A stretch of DNA of 64,000 bases from Gordonibacter urolithinfaciens (lineage in GTDB: Bacteria > Actinomycetota > Coriobacteriia > Coriobacteriales > Eggerthellaceae): contig NZ_LT900217.1 in the NCBI RefSeq assembly GCF_900199375.1, positions 186,001 to 250,000 of the forward strand, given 5' to 3'. Within the stretch, counting starts at the first letter, position 1; each line of letters begins with the position of its first letter. The notes beneath the pieces were generated by a model. The model was not told the origin of the DNA. It saw nothing but the letters and a program-made list of their open reading frames with translations, and did no database searches. A program made the translations under genes and the position numbers. Shown here in pieces: positions 41,379-51,780 of the stretch.

Positions 41379-42779
41379 CTAGGCGTCGGCGAGCAAGCCT
41401 CCCGCCAAGTAGCCCATGACAGAGGCCATCATGAGCCCGCGCGTCCAGCCGCTCGAGTCCCCCAGGCAGCGCAGGCCCCGGACGCTCGTGCGGAAGCCCT
41501 CGTCCATCTTCACGCGGTTGCTGTAGAACTTCAGCTCGGGCGAGTACAGCAGGGTCTCGGGGGCGGCGAAGCCGGGCACCACCTTGTCCACGGCCAGCAT
41601 GAAGGCCAGGATGTTCGTCATGGCGCGGTAGGGCATGGCGGCCGTTATGTCGCCGGCCACCGCGTCTCCCAGCGTGGGCGCCACGTTGCTGCGCAGCAGC
41701 TCCTTGTCCCAGGTGCGCTTGCCGTCCAGGATGTCGCCCAGGCGCTGCACGAGGATACGCCCGTCGCCCAGCATGTTCGTGAGCTCGCCCACCTTCTGCG
41801 CGTAGGCGATGGGCTGGTCGAACGGCTCGGAGAAGTTGTGCGAGCACAGGATGGCCAAGTTGGTGTTCGCGGACTTCCGCTCCTTGTACGAGTGGCCGTT
41901 CACCACGGCCAGGCCCCCGTCGTAGTTCTCCTGGCTCACGAACCCGCCGGGATTCTGGCAGAACGTGCGCACCTTGTTCTTGAAGGGCTTGGGATAGCCG
42001 ATGAGCTTGCTCTCGTACAGCACGTCGTTCACCGTGCGCATGACCTCGTTGCGCACCTCCACGCGCACGCCGATGTCCACGGGCCCCGGGCCGTGGGCTA
42101 TCCGGTGCTCGCGGCACATGCGCTCCAGCCAGTCGGCCCCGCGCCGGCCGGTGGCCACCACCGTATGGCGGGCGCGCAGCTCGTAGGCGCCCTCGGGGCC
42201 CTCGGCCACCACGCCCGTGCAGGCATCGCCCTCCACGAGCACCTGCGTGCACGTGGTGCGGAAGCGCAGGTCAACGCCCGCGTCAGCCAGGTGGCGCTCG
42301 AGGCGCGCGTACAGCTCGCGCGCCCGCTCCGTGCCCAGGTGGCGCAGCGGGCAGTCCACGAGCTTGAGACCCGCCTCGATGGCGCGCAGGCGTATGCCGT
42401 CCACCTCCGGGCGCGGGCCGGCGCACTCCACGCGGCCGTCGGCGCCGAACGCCAGGTACACGCCGTCCACCTCTCCGATGGCCGCCTGCACGGCCTCGTG
42501 GCCGATGAGGTCGGGCAGGTCGCCGCCCACCTCGCTCGAAAGCGACAGCTTGCCGTCCGAGAACGCTCCCGCACCCGAGAACCCCGTGGTGATGCGGCAC
42601 GGATCGCAGCCGGCGCACGGCCCGCCCGCCTGCTTGGGGCACGCACGGTCCTCCACGGCCAGCCCCTTGTCCAGCATGACGATGCGCCCCGCGAACCCGC
42701 GCTCGACGAGCGCGAGCGCGCAGAAGATGCCGGCAGGACCGGCTCCTACGATGACGACGTCGATATCCTGTGCGCCCAT
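41379..42779 (-). CDS. FAD-dependent oxidoreductase (COG2509-like)
   Basis: 466 residues from the ATG after GAAGGAGGCG. The dinucleotide-binding motif is VVIVGAGPAGIFCALALVERG (residues 8-28). A cysteine group follows (ACPKQAGGPCAGCDPC), then SGAGAFSDGKLSLSSEVGG, typical of the uncharacterised FAD-dependent dehydrogenase family. The C-terminus has GLRCLGDSSGWTRGLMMASVMGYLAGGLL, the FAD-closing segment. The natural reaction is unknown. It stands alone with a TGCGCTACAAT promoter element upstream. Confidence 0.82.
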   Translation of the reverse strand: MGAQDIDVVIVGAGPAGIFCALALVERGFAGRIVMLDKGLAVEDRACPKQAGGPCAGCDPCRITTGFSGAGAFSDGKLSLSSEVGGDLPDLIGHEAVQAAIGEVDGVYLAFGADGRVECAGPRPEVDGIRLRAIEAGLKLVDCPLRHLGTERARELYARLERHLADAGVDLRFRTTCTQVLVEGDACTGVVAEGPEGAYELRARHTVVATGRRGADWLERMCREHRIAHGPGPVDIGVRVEVRNEVMRTVNDVLYESKLIGYPKPFKNKVRTFCQNPGGFVSQENYDGGLAVVNGHSYKERKSANTNLAILCSHNFSEPFDQPIAYAQKVGELTNMLGDGRILVQRLGDILDGKRTWDKELLRSNVAPTLGDAVAGDITAAMPYRAMTNILAFMLAVDKVVPGFAAPETLLYSPELKFYSNRVKMDEGFRTSVRGLRCLGDSSGWTRGLMMASVMGYLAGGLLADA

Positions 42780-43170
42780 GGCGCGCCTCCTTCGCTTCCC
42801 TGCACAGCACCGCGACCGCGCGGCCGCGCCCTTCCCGCATTGTAGCGCACGCCCCGCTCCTGCCGGCGCGCGAGCCGCACGCCGCATCCTTGACGTTAAG
42901 CCTCCGCATCGAAAGACCGGCCCGCCGCCCCGAGCCGGTCCGCCCGATCCGTGGTCGAGGGCTCGCGGCCCCTGCGCATCCGGGGCCGCCCGGCGCACCG
43001 TGGAGAATCGTTGCAGGAGCTGTGGGGAAGGCGTGTGCGCGATGTGATGCTTCGACAGGTTTCAACCAGGCCCGCTGCCTCGAACGTTGCCGTTTCGTTA
43101 CCATCGGATGCCGACGGCTGCAAACACCCTCGAAACGAACCCGACACAGCCGTGGAAAGGATGCTGCACC
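42780..43170. other. Divergent intergenic region (391 bases)
   Basis: It contains a minus-strand TGCGCTACAAT (42839-42849) that should drive the FAD oxidoreductase, and an inverted repeat GACCGGC/GCCGGTC (42915-42940). On the plus strand a TTGACG (near 42891) has no good -10 partner. Nothing else was recognised, and no coding sequence is supported. Confidence 0.5.
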
Positions 43171-43992
43171 ATGGCATCGCGCACCCTTTCGGCAGCGCCC
43201 GCATACCTAGCGGCGCTCGCCTTGCTGCTCTTGCTCTCCCTGCCTGCCGGCCGGGCAGAAGCGGCCCCGGCGACGACGGTCGCCCCGTCGGCGGCAGCCC
43301 TCGATCGCGCAGGGGCAGGCGACGAGAGCCTGCCGTTGGCTCGCGCAGCCTCTTCCTCTCCCCTTCCCTCCCCCTCGTCGTTCCTCGCCGCATCGCTCTC
43401 GGCAGACGAGCCCGCCCCACCCGCGGCCGACACGGCGGCATCCCCGACAGCTGACCTGCAGGTACTCGTCACAGCGCAGGCCGTCTACGAGCGGCAGCAG
43501 GCCGAGCGGGCGGCGGCCGCGGCCGCGCAGCGCACCGACAAGGTGCTCGCGTACGACCCGGCCCTCATAGCCGCCATCGGGAACCAAAGCGCCGGCGGGC
43601 ATGCCGTGTGCTGCCCGGGCTACGCCTGCGCCTACGGCGACGCGGTGCTCACCGGGAAGGCCAACGACCACGCCCTCTACGGATGCGGCTGCTGCACCTG
43701 GCCCGGCTGGGGCGGCGGTAACTCGTCGTTCCGCTCCCTCGGCTCCGATGGGGCGCTTTTGCGCGAGGCCTACGACGAGATCGCGGCCGGGCGCCCCACG
43801 GTCGCCCACGTGTCCGGCCCGTACGGCGAGCACTGGATCTGCCTCATCGGCTACCGCGACGCGCAAGACCCCGACGCGCTCACGCTGGACAACTTCGTGG
43901 CGCTCGATCCCGCGAACGGCCAGGAGGTCGTGGCCTCCTACCGCTACGTGCCCTACGGCGACGCTTGCCAGCACGTGAGCAACCTGCGCTAG
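43171..43992 (+). CDS. Secreted Cys-rich protein with C39/papain-like peptidase domain
   Basis: 273 residues from the ATG after GGAAAGGATG; frames upstream to 43087 have no ribosome site. A signal peptide (LAALALLLLLSLPAGRAEAA) is followed by about 80 residues rich in Ala, Ser and Pro, then a domain of about 140 residues. That domain has a cysteine-rich start (HAVCCPGYACAYGDAVL, YGCGCCTWPG) and a later histidine in YGEHWICLIGYRD with LDNFVALDPANG, the Cys-His-Asn/Asp layout of C39-like peptidases. The substrate is unknown; cell-wall or surface peptide cleavage is possible. Confidence 0.65.
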   Translation: MASRTLSAAPAYLAALALLLLLSLPAGRAEAAPATTVAPSAAALDRAGAGDESLPLARAASSSPLPSPSSFLAASLSADEPAPPAADTAASPTADLQVLVTAQAVYERQQAERAAAAAAQRTDKVLAYDPALIAAIGNQSAGGHAVCCPGYACAYGDAVLTGKANDHALYGCGCCTWPGWGGGNSSFRSLGSDGALLREAYDEIAAGRPTVAHVSGPYGEHWICLIGYRDAQDPDALTLDNFVALDPANGQEVVASYRYVPYGDACQHVSNLR

Positions 43993-44214
43993 CAAGCACC
44001 CGAAGCAAAGGGCGCTCCCGTTTCCTGCTTCGGCGCACGTCGCGTGCGACAAGCGCTCGGCGCTTGCGCCGCCTCCTGCGGCCGACGCCCGTCACGCGGA
44101 CTCTGCTTTCCGGCGCCGGCTCCCCGGCGCCCGTGCGCCGCCCTCCGCAGCGCCCACCCGCCTCCCCGCCCGTCGCCCACGGACGGTCCAGCCGACGGCG
44201 CCGTCCCCGGTCGG

Positions 44215-45288
44215 TCAGAACAGCGGCAGCGTGGCCTTCGGCAGCGGCGGCATGGCGCGCTCGGTCACGACGTCGCCCGGCCGCAGGGCGTCGCAGAGCA
44301 TCGGCGCGGCAGGATCGTAGCGCGCGAGGCGCCAGGCCGCACCGTCCCCCGCCCGTGCGGCCCGTGGACCGCGCGGCGCCGCACATCCGCCTGCCCTACC
44401 TTCGCCGTAGCCCGCGGCGCCCTTCCCCGGATAGCCGTCCGGGCTCGGCGGCCCCGGCTCGACGCCCGCCCGCCGCGCGCCCGGGTTCGCATAGCAGTAC
44501 ACGCAGCCGTTGGCGCACGTATCGTAGGTTCCAATGTCCACGCTCGGCGCGCAGCGACACGCCCCCGGCGCCGCCGGCGAGCCAGCCCGCGCATCCACCC
44601 CGGCCACGCGCGCGACGAGCGCCGCATCGATGCAGCCGGTTCCCGCCAGGCCAGCCTGCGCAAGGGCCGCATCGCCGCAGCCGCCCACCTCCATGCCGTG
44701 CGCGGCGCCTATCTCGGCCAGACGCAGCGCGAGCGCGGCCTTCCGCCCCTCCGGCACGCCGAAGAGGCCCAGCGCCTGCATGCGGGGCGCGATCTTGGGG
44801 TACACGTCCAGGAAGCTCAACCGGCACGCGTGCGTGAAACCCTCCAGCTTGCGGGCGAACGTCTCGAAGTAGCGCAGGTGGTGCTCCTCGGTGTAGCGTC
44901 CGCCGGGGCCGCCGAGCAAGATGGGGCTGTAGCGCCACACCACGCGCTCGGGGCCCAGGACGCGCGCCAGCTCGCGGAACGTCTCCACGAGCTCCACCTT
45001 GCGCGGCAGCCACGCCTCCACGTCGGCGCCGTAGGCGTTGAGCGTGAACTGCACGAAATACGGGGCGGGCGCCGCACGCTCCAGGCGAGCGGATTGCGCG
45101 AGCAGCGGCTCGGGGTCCTTCGTCCAGAACGCCAGGCAGTCCACCGCCCCTGCGCCGAGTGCCACACGGCTCACCTGCGTGCGGCTCATAGGGTTGCGCA
45201 CGAGCGCGTACCCCTCCTCCAGACGGTTCAGCATCCAGTCCATGAAGAACCGGGGTATGTCCGTGCGCCGCGATGCGCTGACGATCAC
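44215..45288 (-). CDS. DUF1848 family protein with Cys-rich metal site
   Basis: 357 residues from a GTG after GGAAGGAGGCTGCGC. Family pattern: SASRRTDIPRFFMDWMLNRLEEGYALVRNP at the start, DCLAFWTKDPEPLL, VVWRYSPILL, and a C-terminal CANGCVYCYANPG (from about residue 257) that could hold an Fe-S cluster. DUF1848 proteins are uncharacterised; the TIM-barrel-like pattern and cysteines recall radical SAM enzymes, but the canonical N-terminal CxxxCxxC is absent. A Gly/Ala/Pro-rich insertion occupies residues about 275-320. Confidence 0.82.
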   Translation of the reverse strand: MIVSASRRTDIPRFFMDWMLNRLEEGYALVRNPMSRTQVSRVALGAGAVDCLAFWTKDPEPLLAQSARLERAAPAPYFVQFTLNAYGADVEAWLPRKVELVETFRELARVLGPERVVWRYSPILLGGPGGRYTEEHHLRYFETFARKLEGFTHACRLSFLDVYPKIAPRMQALGLFGVPEGRKAALALRLAEIGAAHGMEVGGCGDAALAQAGLAGTGCIDAALVARVAGVDARAGSPAAPGACRCAPSVDIGTYDTCANGCVYCYANPGARRAGVEPGPPSPDGYPGKGAAGYGEGRAGGCAAPRGPRAARAGDGAAWRLARYDPAAPMLCDALRPGDVVTERAMPPLPKATLPLF

Positions 45289-45455
45289 GCGCAGCCTCCT
45301 TCCTGCGAAACAGCGTGCTCTCCGAACATACCATAGAATACGGCAATGGGCAAACATTTGTTCTTATTCCCTGTTTGACCCTGTTTGGCGAACAATCGGC
45401 TGATTGGCACAATCTGACGACCTTCGCGTGCAGTTGTCCTCGAAGCAGCCGCCTA

Positions 45456-45723
45456 ACGTGCGGGGCATACGGTGCCGTGACAAAAAGGGGCAGTTGTCGT
45501 TATTCTGGATAAAAGATAGTTAAAACACCGGGCCTGCTACCAGGCGTTTAGAAAACGCCGCATTCACTGCCGCTTGATTTCCGTCCAAAATCTATAGACT
45601 ACCGATCCTTTTTGTCCATTACTTTTTCAGTCATATATTGAATCGCCGCAGACATGAGCAAGGTGCTTTGCGCATGCGGCACGATCACGATCGTCGACTA
45701 TGCGTCAAAGGGGAAGTCGGAGC
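45456..45723 (+). repeat. Dispersed intergenic repeat, copy B (about 268 bp)
   Basis: Same orientation as copy A at 33380-33648 and colinear with it, with one single-base gap near the left end. Shared blocks include CGGGGCAT near the left end, AAAAGGGGCAGTT, TTATTCTGGATAAAAGATAG, TGCTACCAGG, TTTCCGTCC, AAATCTATAGA, CAGTCATATAT and TGCGTCAAAGGGG. The AAACACC/GGTGTTT stem of copy A has one mismatch here (GGCGTTT). It lies between the DUF1848 gene and the 3' end of hppA. Confidence 0.85.
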
Positions 45724-45825
45724 ATTTGCCCCCACTAAAGCAGCCGTAGCGTCCCTTCGGGCTGGCTGGCAGGGCGCGGTCCTTCGGCCCACGAGGCGGC
45801 CACCCCCCCCCGCCCGGAAAACAAC

Positions 45826-45854
45826 GGGGACCCCGGCTTGGCGCCGAGGTCCCC
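45826..45854 (-). terminator. Intrinsic terminator of hppA
   Basis: GGGGACC and GGTCCCC, with inner CGGC/GCCG pairs, form a strong stem. On the minus strand it is followed by GTTGTTTTCC, a short T-rich stretch, 30 bases past the stop. Confidence 0.75.
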
Positions 45855-45883
45855 GAGAAGAGCGTCTCTTTCCGCAGGAAGAT

Positions 45884-48022
<2,139 letters not shown>

Positions 48023-48103
48023 GTGTCTTCCTCCTTGGTTCGACCGTTACTGACGATGCTGCCTTCGCACCGGGCATTGAGGTGGGAAGATAGCAACTGC
48101 CTC

Positions 48104-48131
48104 ATTTTAGGGGATTCGGAGATAATGTGAA
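48104..48131 (-). promoter_or_regulatory. Sigma-70 promoter of hppA
   Basis: Minus-strand -35 TTCACA (48131-48126) and -10 TAAAAT (48109-48104) with a 16-base spacer, about 80 bases before the start codon. The rest of the 48023-48319 gap shows only a plus-strand TATGAT (48245-48250) that may serve the sulfatase gene. Confidence 0.6.
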
Positions 48132-48319
48132 GGGGAAATCGAGGTTTTCTGGAGGTACGCTCCAATCGGCCTGCTCGACGGTTACGGTTCTCCCCTGCGC
48201 GTGCCGCTCGCCAGAGCCTGCGGTGCGGGCGGCGGGAAAACCGGTATGATGGGCATTCTTTTATGCACGCGGACGGGCATCGTGTCGAACGGGCATCGTC
48301 TTTCACCGAGGAGTACCTA

Positions 48320-50386
48320 ATGACCGAGCGGCAGACCCGCCTTGCCGTCCCGACCGAGCCCCCATCCGCCTCGCGGGCGCCCAAGGCTCCCACGCGCCCG
48401 CGCGCCCTTGCGCTCGCCGCCGTCCTGGCCGGCTCCCTGGCCGCCCTCGGCCTGTGCCTCTACGCCGCAGCCGGCCTTGTCGAGGCGCCCTGGCCGCAAA
48501 CGGCCTTCACGGCCCTGCTGCTGGCCGCCTGCGGCTGCGTGCCGCTTGTGCGCGGGCGTGCTCCGGGCATCGACGGCAAAACGGCGGGCGCGATGCGGCC
48601 CCTCGCCGTAGCGCTTGCCGTGCCCGCAGGCTTCTACCTGTTGGAACGGCCGTGGAACGACGCCCTGCTCGCCATGGACCCCTACTATGCGGCGGCGAAC
48701 CTGTGCGTGCTCGCGTTGCTCCTCGCCGTCGTGTACTTCGCCGGGCAGCGCTCGCGCGCGTCCGTCGGCCTGTTCCTGGCCGCGTGCTTCCTGGCCGGCA
48801 CGGCGAACCACTTCGTGATCGCGTTCAAGGGGCAGCCCATCGTGCCGGCCGACCTGCTCGCGCTCTCGACGGCCGCATCGGTGGGGTCCGGCTACACGTT
48901 CGCGCTCGACGAACGGCTCCTGGAGGCTGCCGCCGTGCTCGCCCTGTGCCTCGCGGCGCTCTCCCTCCTGCCGAGGGCGACGGTCTCGCCGCGGCGGGTC
49001 GCGGTGAACGCGGCGTGCGCCGTGGCCGTGGCAGCATGCTTCGGCTGGTGGTTGGGCTCCTACGACCTGGAGGAGGCGTACGCGTGCACGGTGGACGTCT
49101 GGGGCGTGAAGGAGTCGTACGCCGAGCAGGGCTCGGCGCTCTGCTTCCTCAAGCACGTGCAGGACCTAAGCCCGGCAGAACCGGACGGCTACGACGCCGA
49201 CGACGTGGCCGCGCTGATCGGCCGTCTCGGCGGCGCGCCCGAGACGGCCGGCAAAACCGAAGCCCCTACCGTGATAGCCGTCATGAACGAGACCTTCTCG
49301 GACCTCTCGCGCTATCCCGGCCTCGCCGGCACCGGCGCCCGTCCCGCGCACTACTACGAGATTGCCGCGGAAGCGCTCGAAGCGGGCGACGCGTACGTAT
49401 CGGCGCTCGGCGGCGGCACGTGCAATAGCGAGTTCGAGTTCCTCACCGGCTCGAGCATGGGCCATCTCGGCGGCGGCGTGTACCCTTATGTGCTGTACGA
49501 CCTCGACGGCGCCGAGAGCCTCGTGTCTTACTTCTCCGGGCTTGGCTACGCGACCCATGCCGTCCACCCGGCCGAAAGCACGAACTGGCGCCGCGACCGC
49601 GTGTACGACCAGCTGGGCTTCGACGAGTTCGCCGACCAGTCCGCGTTCGCGGGCGCCGACACGCTGCGCGGGCTCACCACCGACCGCGCGACGTACGACT
49701 ACGTGCTCGACCTGCTGGAAGCCGACGGGCGCCCGCAGTTCGTCTTCGACGTGACGCTGCAGAACCACGGCGGCTACGATGTGGGCGGCCTGTCCGACGA
49801 TCTGGCCGTGAGCGTGCCGCTCGGCGACGGCAGCATGTCGCCAGAGCTCGACGAGTACGCGAGCGTCATCCGCCAGGCCGACCGCGACCTCGCCTACCTC
49901 GTGGACAAGCTCAACGCGCTCGACCGGCCCGTGGTGCTGTGCTTCTTCGGCGACCACCAGCCCGGCTTCAGCGACTGGCTGTTCGAAGCGACCCACGACG
50001 GCGCCGCAGCCGACGACCTGGGGCTCGAGGCCGTGCAGGAGCGCTACACGGTGCCATACCTCATCTGGGCGAACGACGCCGCCCGCGCGCAGGGCGCCCA
50101 CGGTCCGGACGGCGGCGCGGACGAGCGCACGAGCCTCAACTACCTGGGATCGAGACTGGTGGAGGCCGCGGGCCTGCCCACGACGGGCTACCAGCGCTTC
50201 CTGCTGGCCGTGCGCGAGGCGATTCCCGCCATCAACCTCAACGGCTTCCTGACCGCCGACGGCGCCTGGCACGGCTTCGGCGACGAGGACGGCGGGGATC
50301 CCGGCGCGCTGGAGGCCCTGCGCGCCTACGCCACGGTGCAGTACGACAACCTGTTCAACAAGGATTCCGCCTGGTCAGCAAGGTAG
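48320..50386 (+). CDS. LtaS-like membrane sulfatase (phosphoglycerol transferase family)
   Basis: 688 residues. Five or six membrane helices fill residues about 25-255, followed by an extracellular alkaline-phosphatase/sulfatase domain. The catalytic segment is VIAVMNETFSDLSRYPGL with Thr325 as the predicted nucleophile; TLQNHGGYD and FFGDHQPGFSDWLF carry further metal ligands. The family makes polyglycerol-phosphate or transfers phosphoglycerol or phosphoethanolamine to envelope glycans. The exact product in this lineage, which may lack classical lipoteichoic acid, is uncertain. The ATG follows GAGGAGTACCTA. A strong hairpin follows the stop. Confidence 0.85.
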   Translation: MTERQTRLAVPTEPPSASRAPKAPTRPRALALAAVLAGSLAALGLCLYAAAGLVEAPWPQTAFTALLLAACGCVPLVRGRAPGIDGKTAGAMRPLAVALAVPAGFYLLERPWNDALLAMDPYYAAANLCVLALLLAVVYFAGQRSRASVGLFLAACFLAGTANHFVIAFKGQPIVPADLLALSTAASVGSGYTFALDERLLEAAAVLALCLAALSLLPRATVSPRRVAVNAACAVAVAACFGWWLGSYDLEEAYACTVDVWGVKESYAEQGSALCFLKHVQDLSPAEPDGYDADDVAALIGRLGGAPETAGKTEAPTVIAVMNETFSDLSRYPGLAGTGARPAHYYEIAAEALEAGDAYVSALGGGTCNSEFEFLTGSSMGHLGGGVYPYVLYDLDGAESLVSYFSGLGYATHAVHPAESTNWRRDRVYDQLGFDEFADQSAFAGADTLRGLTTDRATYDYVLDLLEADGRPQFVFDVTLQNHGGYDVGGLSDDLAVSVPLGDGSMSPELDEYASVIRQADRDLAYLVDKLNALDRPVVLCFFGDHQPGFSDWLFEATHDGAAADDLGLEAVQERYTVPYLIWANDAARAQGAHGPDGGADERTSLNYLGSRLVEAAGLPTTGYQRFLLAVREAIPAINLNGFLTADGAWHGFGDEDGGDPGALEALRAYATVQYDNLFNKDSAWSAR

Positions 50387-50402
50387 GTGAACGGGCACGG
50401 AG

Positions 50403-50435
50403 GGATGCTGCCTCATCCGCGATGAGGCAGCATCC
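50403..50435 (+). terminator. 14-bp hairpin after the LtaS-like gene
   Basis: GGATGCTGCCTCAT and ATGAGGCAGCATCC pair perfectly around CCGCG, 17 bases past the stop. No T tract follows. Confidence 0.7.
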
Positions 50436-50496
50436 CCGGAAACCTCGACAGGAAACCGCCCGCACCCCCTTCGTCCCCTTATCTGTCGGCCAGTCA

Positions 50497-50526
50497 TTGA
50501 CACACGCCCCCCCCCATCATTATTAG
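50497..50526 (+). promoter_or_regulatory. Promoter with nine-C tract in the spacer, possibly phase-variable
   Basis: A consensus -35 TTGACA (50497-50502) is followed by CACG, nine C residues (50507-50515) and ATCAT. Two -10 candidates exist: TATTAG at 18 bases and CATTAT at 15 bases. Slippage in the C tract would change the spacing and so the promoter strength. Confidence 0.55.
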
Positions 50527-50569
50527 GCATGGCCTTTCGGATAGCATACGGCCTCTTAGGAGGGACCAG

Positions 50570-51766
50570 ATGAGAGCAATGGTCGGAATAGCGCTCGCAG
50601 CGGCGCTGCTCGCCCTGCCCGGATGCGGAACCGGCATCCCCGACGCCGTGCGCGAATATCTTGAGCGCCAGGCAAACCCGTTCGACCTGGAACAGCCGCT
50701 TGCAAAGGGCTCCATCGGCAACGTCGACGGCTACCGAGTGTTCCTTGCCGGGGAAACCCACACGAAGGCGAAGGACAAGCAGGCAGAGAAGCTGCTTGTG
50801 CGCTACTTCCATGAACACGAAGGCGTACGCTACCTCCTCTGGGAGACCGGCTTCGGCAGCGGCCTGCTGCTGGACCGCTACCTCCAAACAGGCAATGCGG
50901 ACGAGCTGGACTTCTACCTGGAACAGCTCAGCGGCACGATGGGATATACCCAAGAAGAGCGGGATTTCTGGGTTTGGCTCCGGGAGTACAATGCAGCCCT
51001 GCCCGACCAGCAGAAGCTTCATGTGATCGGGCTGGACGTAGACCACCAGCCCGAGACCGCCGCCCGGGGCCTCTCCCTGCTCGCCGACGGCTCCGCCGAC
51101 GTCGGCGAGGCCTTCGCCGCAACCTTGGAAAGGGCCCTAAGCGGCGATGTTCAGGCATTGGAGGAGCTGGGGCAGGCGATACGCGAGCAACCGGAAGAGG
51201 CGCAGGCAGCGTTCGGCAGCTCGTACGGATGGGCGGTGCAGTTTGCCGAGAACTTCGACCGCACCGTGCGCTATTACCGGGGAACGGAAGCGGAGCGGTC
51301 CTCGAAGTCGAACGACCTGCGCGACGAGGCGATGATGGCGAACTTCCGGTTCGTTGCTGAACGCTACCCGCAGGAGGCCTTCTTCGGCGAGCTCGGCAGC
51401 GAGCACGTCATCCAGAGCGCCTGCGAGACCGAATTCTGCTCCAGCACGTACAATCGGTTCGCCATGCGACTCGATGCGGCCGGATCGCCTGTCGCAGGGG
51501 CGGTGTGCTCCATCCTGCTCGCCCATACGGAGCAGGGCCCGCTTCTCCTCCGCAGCTACTCGCCCTCCAACGCAGACCTCGATTACCGACCGTTCGAGCA
51601 ATGGTTCGGCCAAGACGTGCTCTTTTCGCTCGACGAAGCGGGCAGCACTTTCGCAGCAGGGCAGAGCCTCGTCAACCAGGGCACTGACGAAGGCCTATCC
51701 ACGACGGACTACTTCCAGAAATTGGTGCTCCTGTCGGATTCGCCGGACTGCACGCCCCTCAACTGA
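50570..51766 (+). CDS. Lipoprotein with erythromycin-esterase-like domain
   Basis: 398 residues; ATG after TTAGGAGGGACCAG. A short lipoprotein signal (VGIALAAALLALPGC) precedes a domain of the erythromycin-esterase/EreA-ChaN type: VFLAGETHTKAKDKQAEKLLVRYFHE (His and Glu of the predicted active site), then YLLWETGFGSG and VIGLDVDHQPETAA. The known Ere enzymes open macrolide lactones; most relatives, especially lipoproteins, have unknown substrates. By eye it is less GC-rich than its neighbours. The promoter carries a nine-C tract. Confidence 0.75.
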   Translation: MRAMVGIALAAALLALPGCGTGIPDAVREYLERQANPFDLEQPLAKGSIGNVDGYRVFLAGETHTKAKDKQAEKLLVRYFHEHEGVRYLLWETGFGSGLLLDRYLQTGNADELDFYLEQLSGTMGYTQEERDFWVWLREYNAALPDQQKLHVIGLDVDHQPETAARGLSLLADGSADVGEAFAATLERALSGDVQALEELGQAIREQPEEAQAAFGSSYGWAVQFAENFDRTVRYYRGTEAERSSKSNDLRDEAMMANFRFVAERYPQEAFFGELGSEHVIQSACETEFCSSTYNRFAMRLDAAGSPVAGAVCSILLAHTEQGPLLLRSYSPSNADLDYRPFEQWFGQDVLFSLDEAGSTFAAGQSLVNQGTDEGLSTTDYFQKLVLLSDSPDCTPLN

Positions 51767-51780
51767 CCCGCTGGCGCTCG

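Larger units (their letters stand above)
45289..45883. other. Intergenic region holding repeat copy B and the pyrophosphatase terminator (595 bases)
   Basis: From left to right: the DUF1848 leader, an AT-rich stretch with several TTGTTC/GTTTG tracts, repeat copy B (45456-45723), a nine-C run (45803-45811) and a terminator. No coding sequence is supported; frames through the repeat differ from those in copy A. Confidence 0.7.

Noticed and set aside
45345-45365. LexA-like GAAC-N4-GTTT site upstream of the DUF1848 gene
   Set aside because: One half-site base is wrong and the stretch is AT-rich, where such matches arise by chance; no SOS gene is adjacent.
45803-45811. Nine-C tract near the hppA terminator as a second phase-variable switch
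   Set aside because: It lies beyond the hppA terminator and within no recognisable promoter, so slippage there would have no clear effect.
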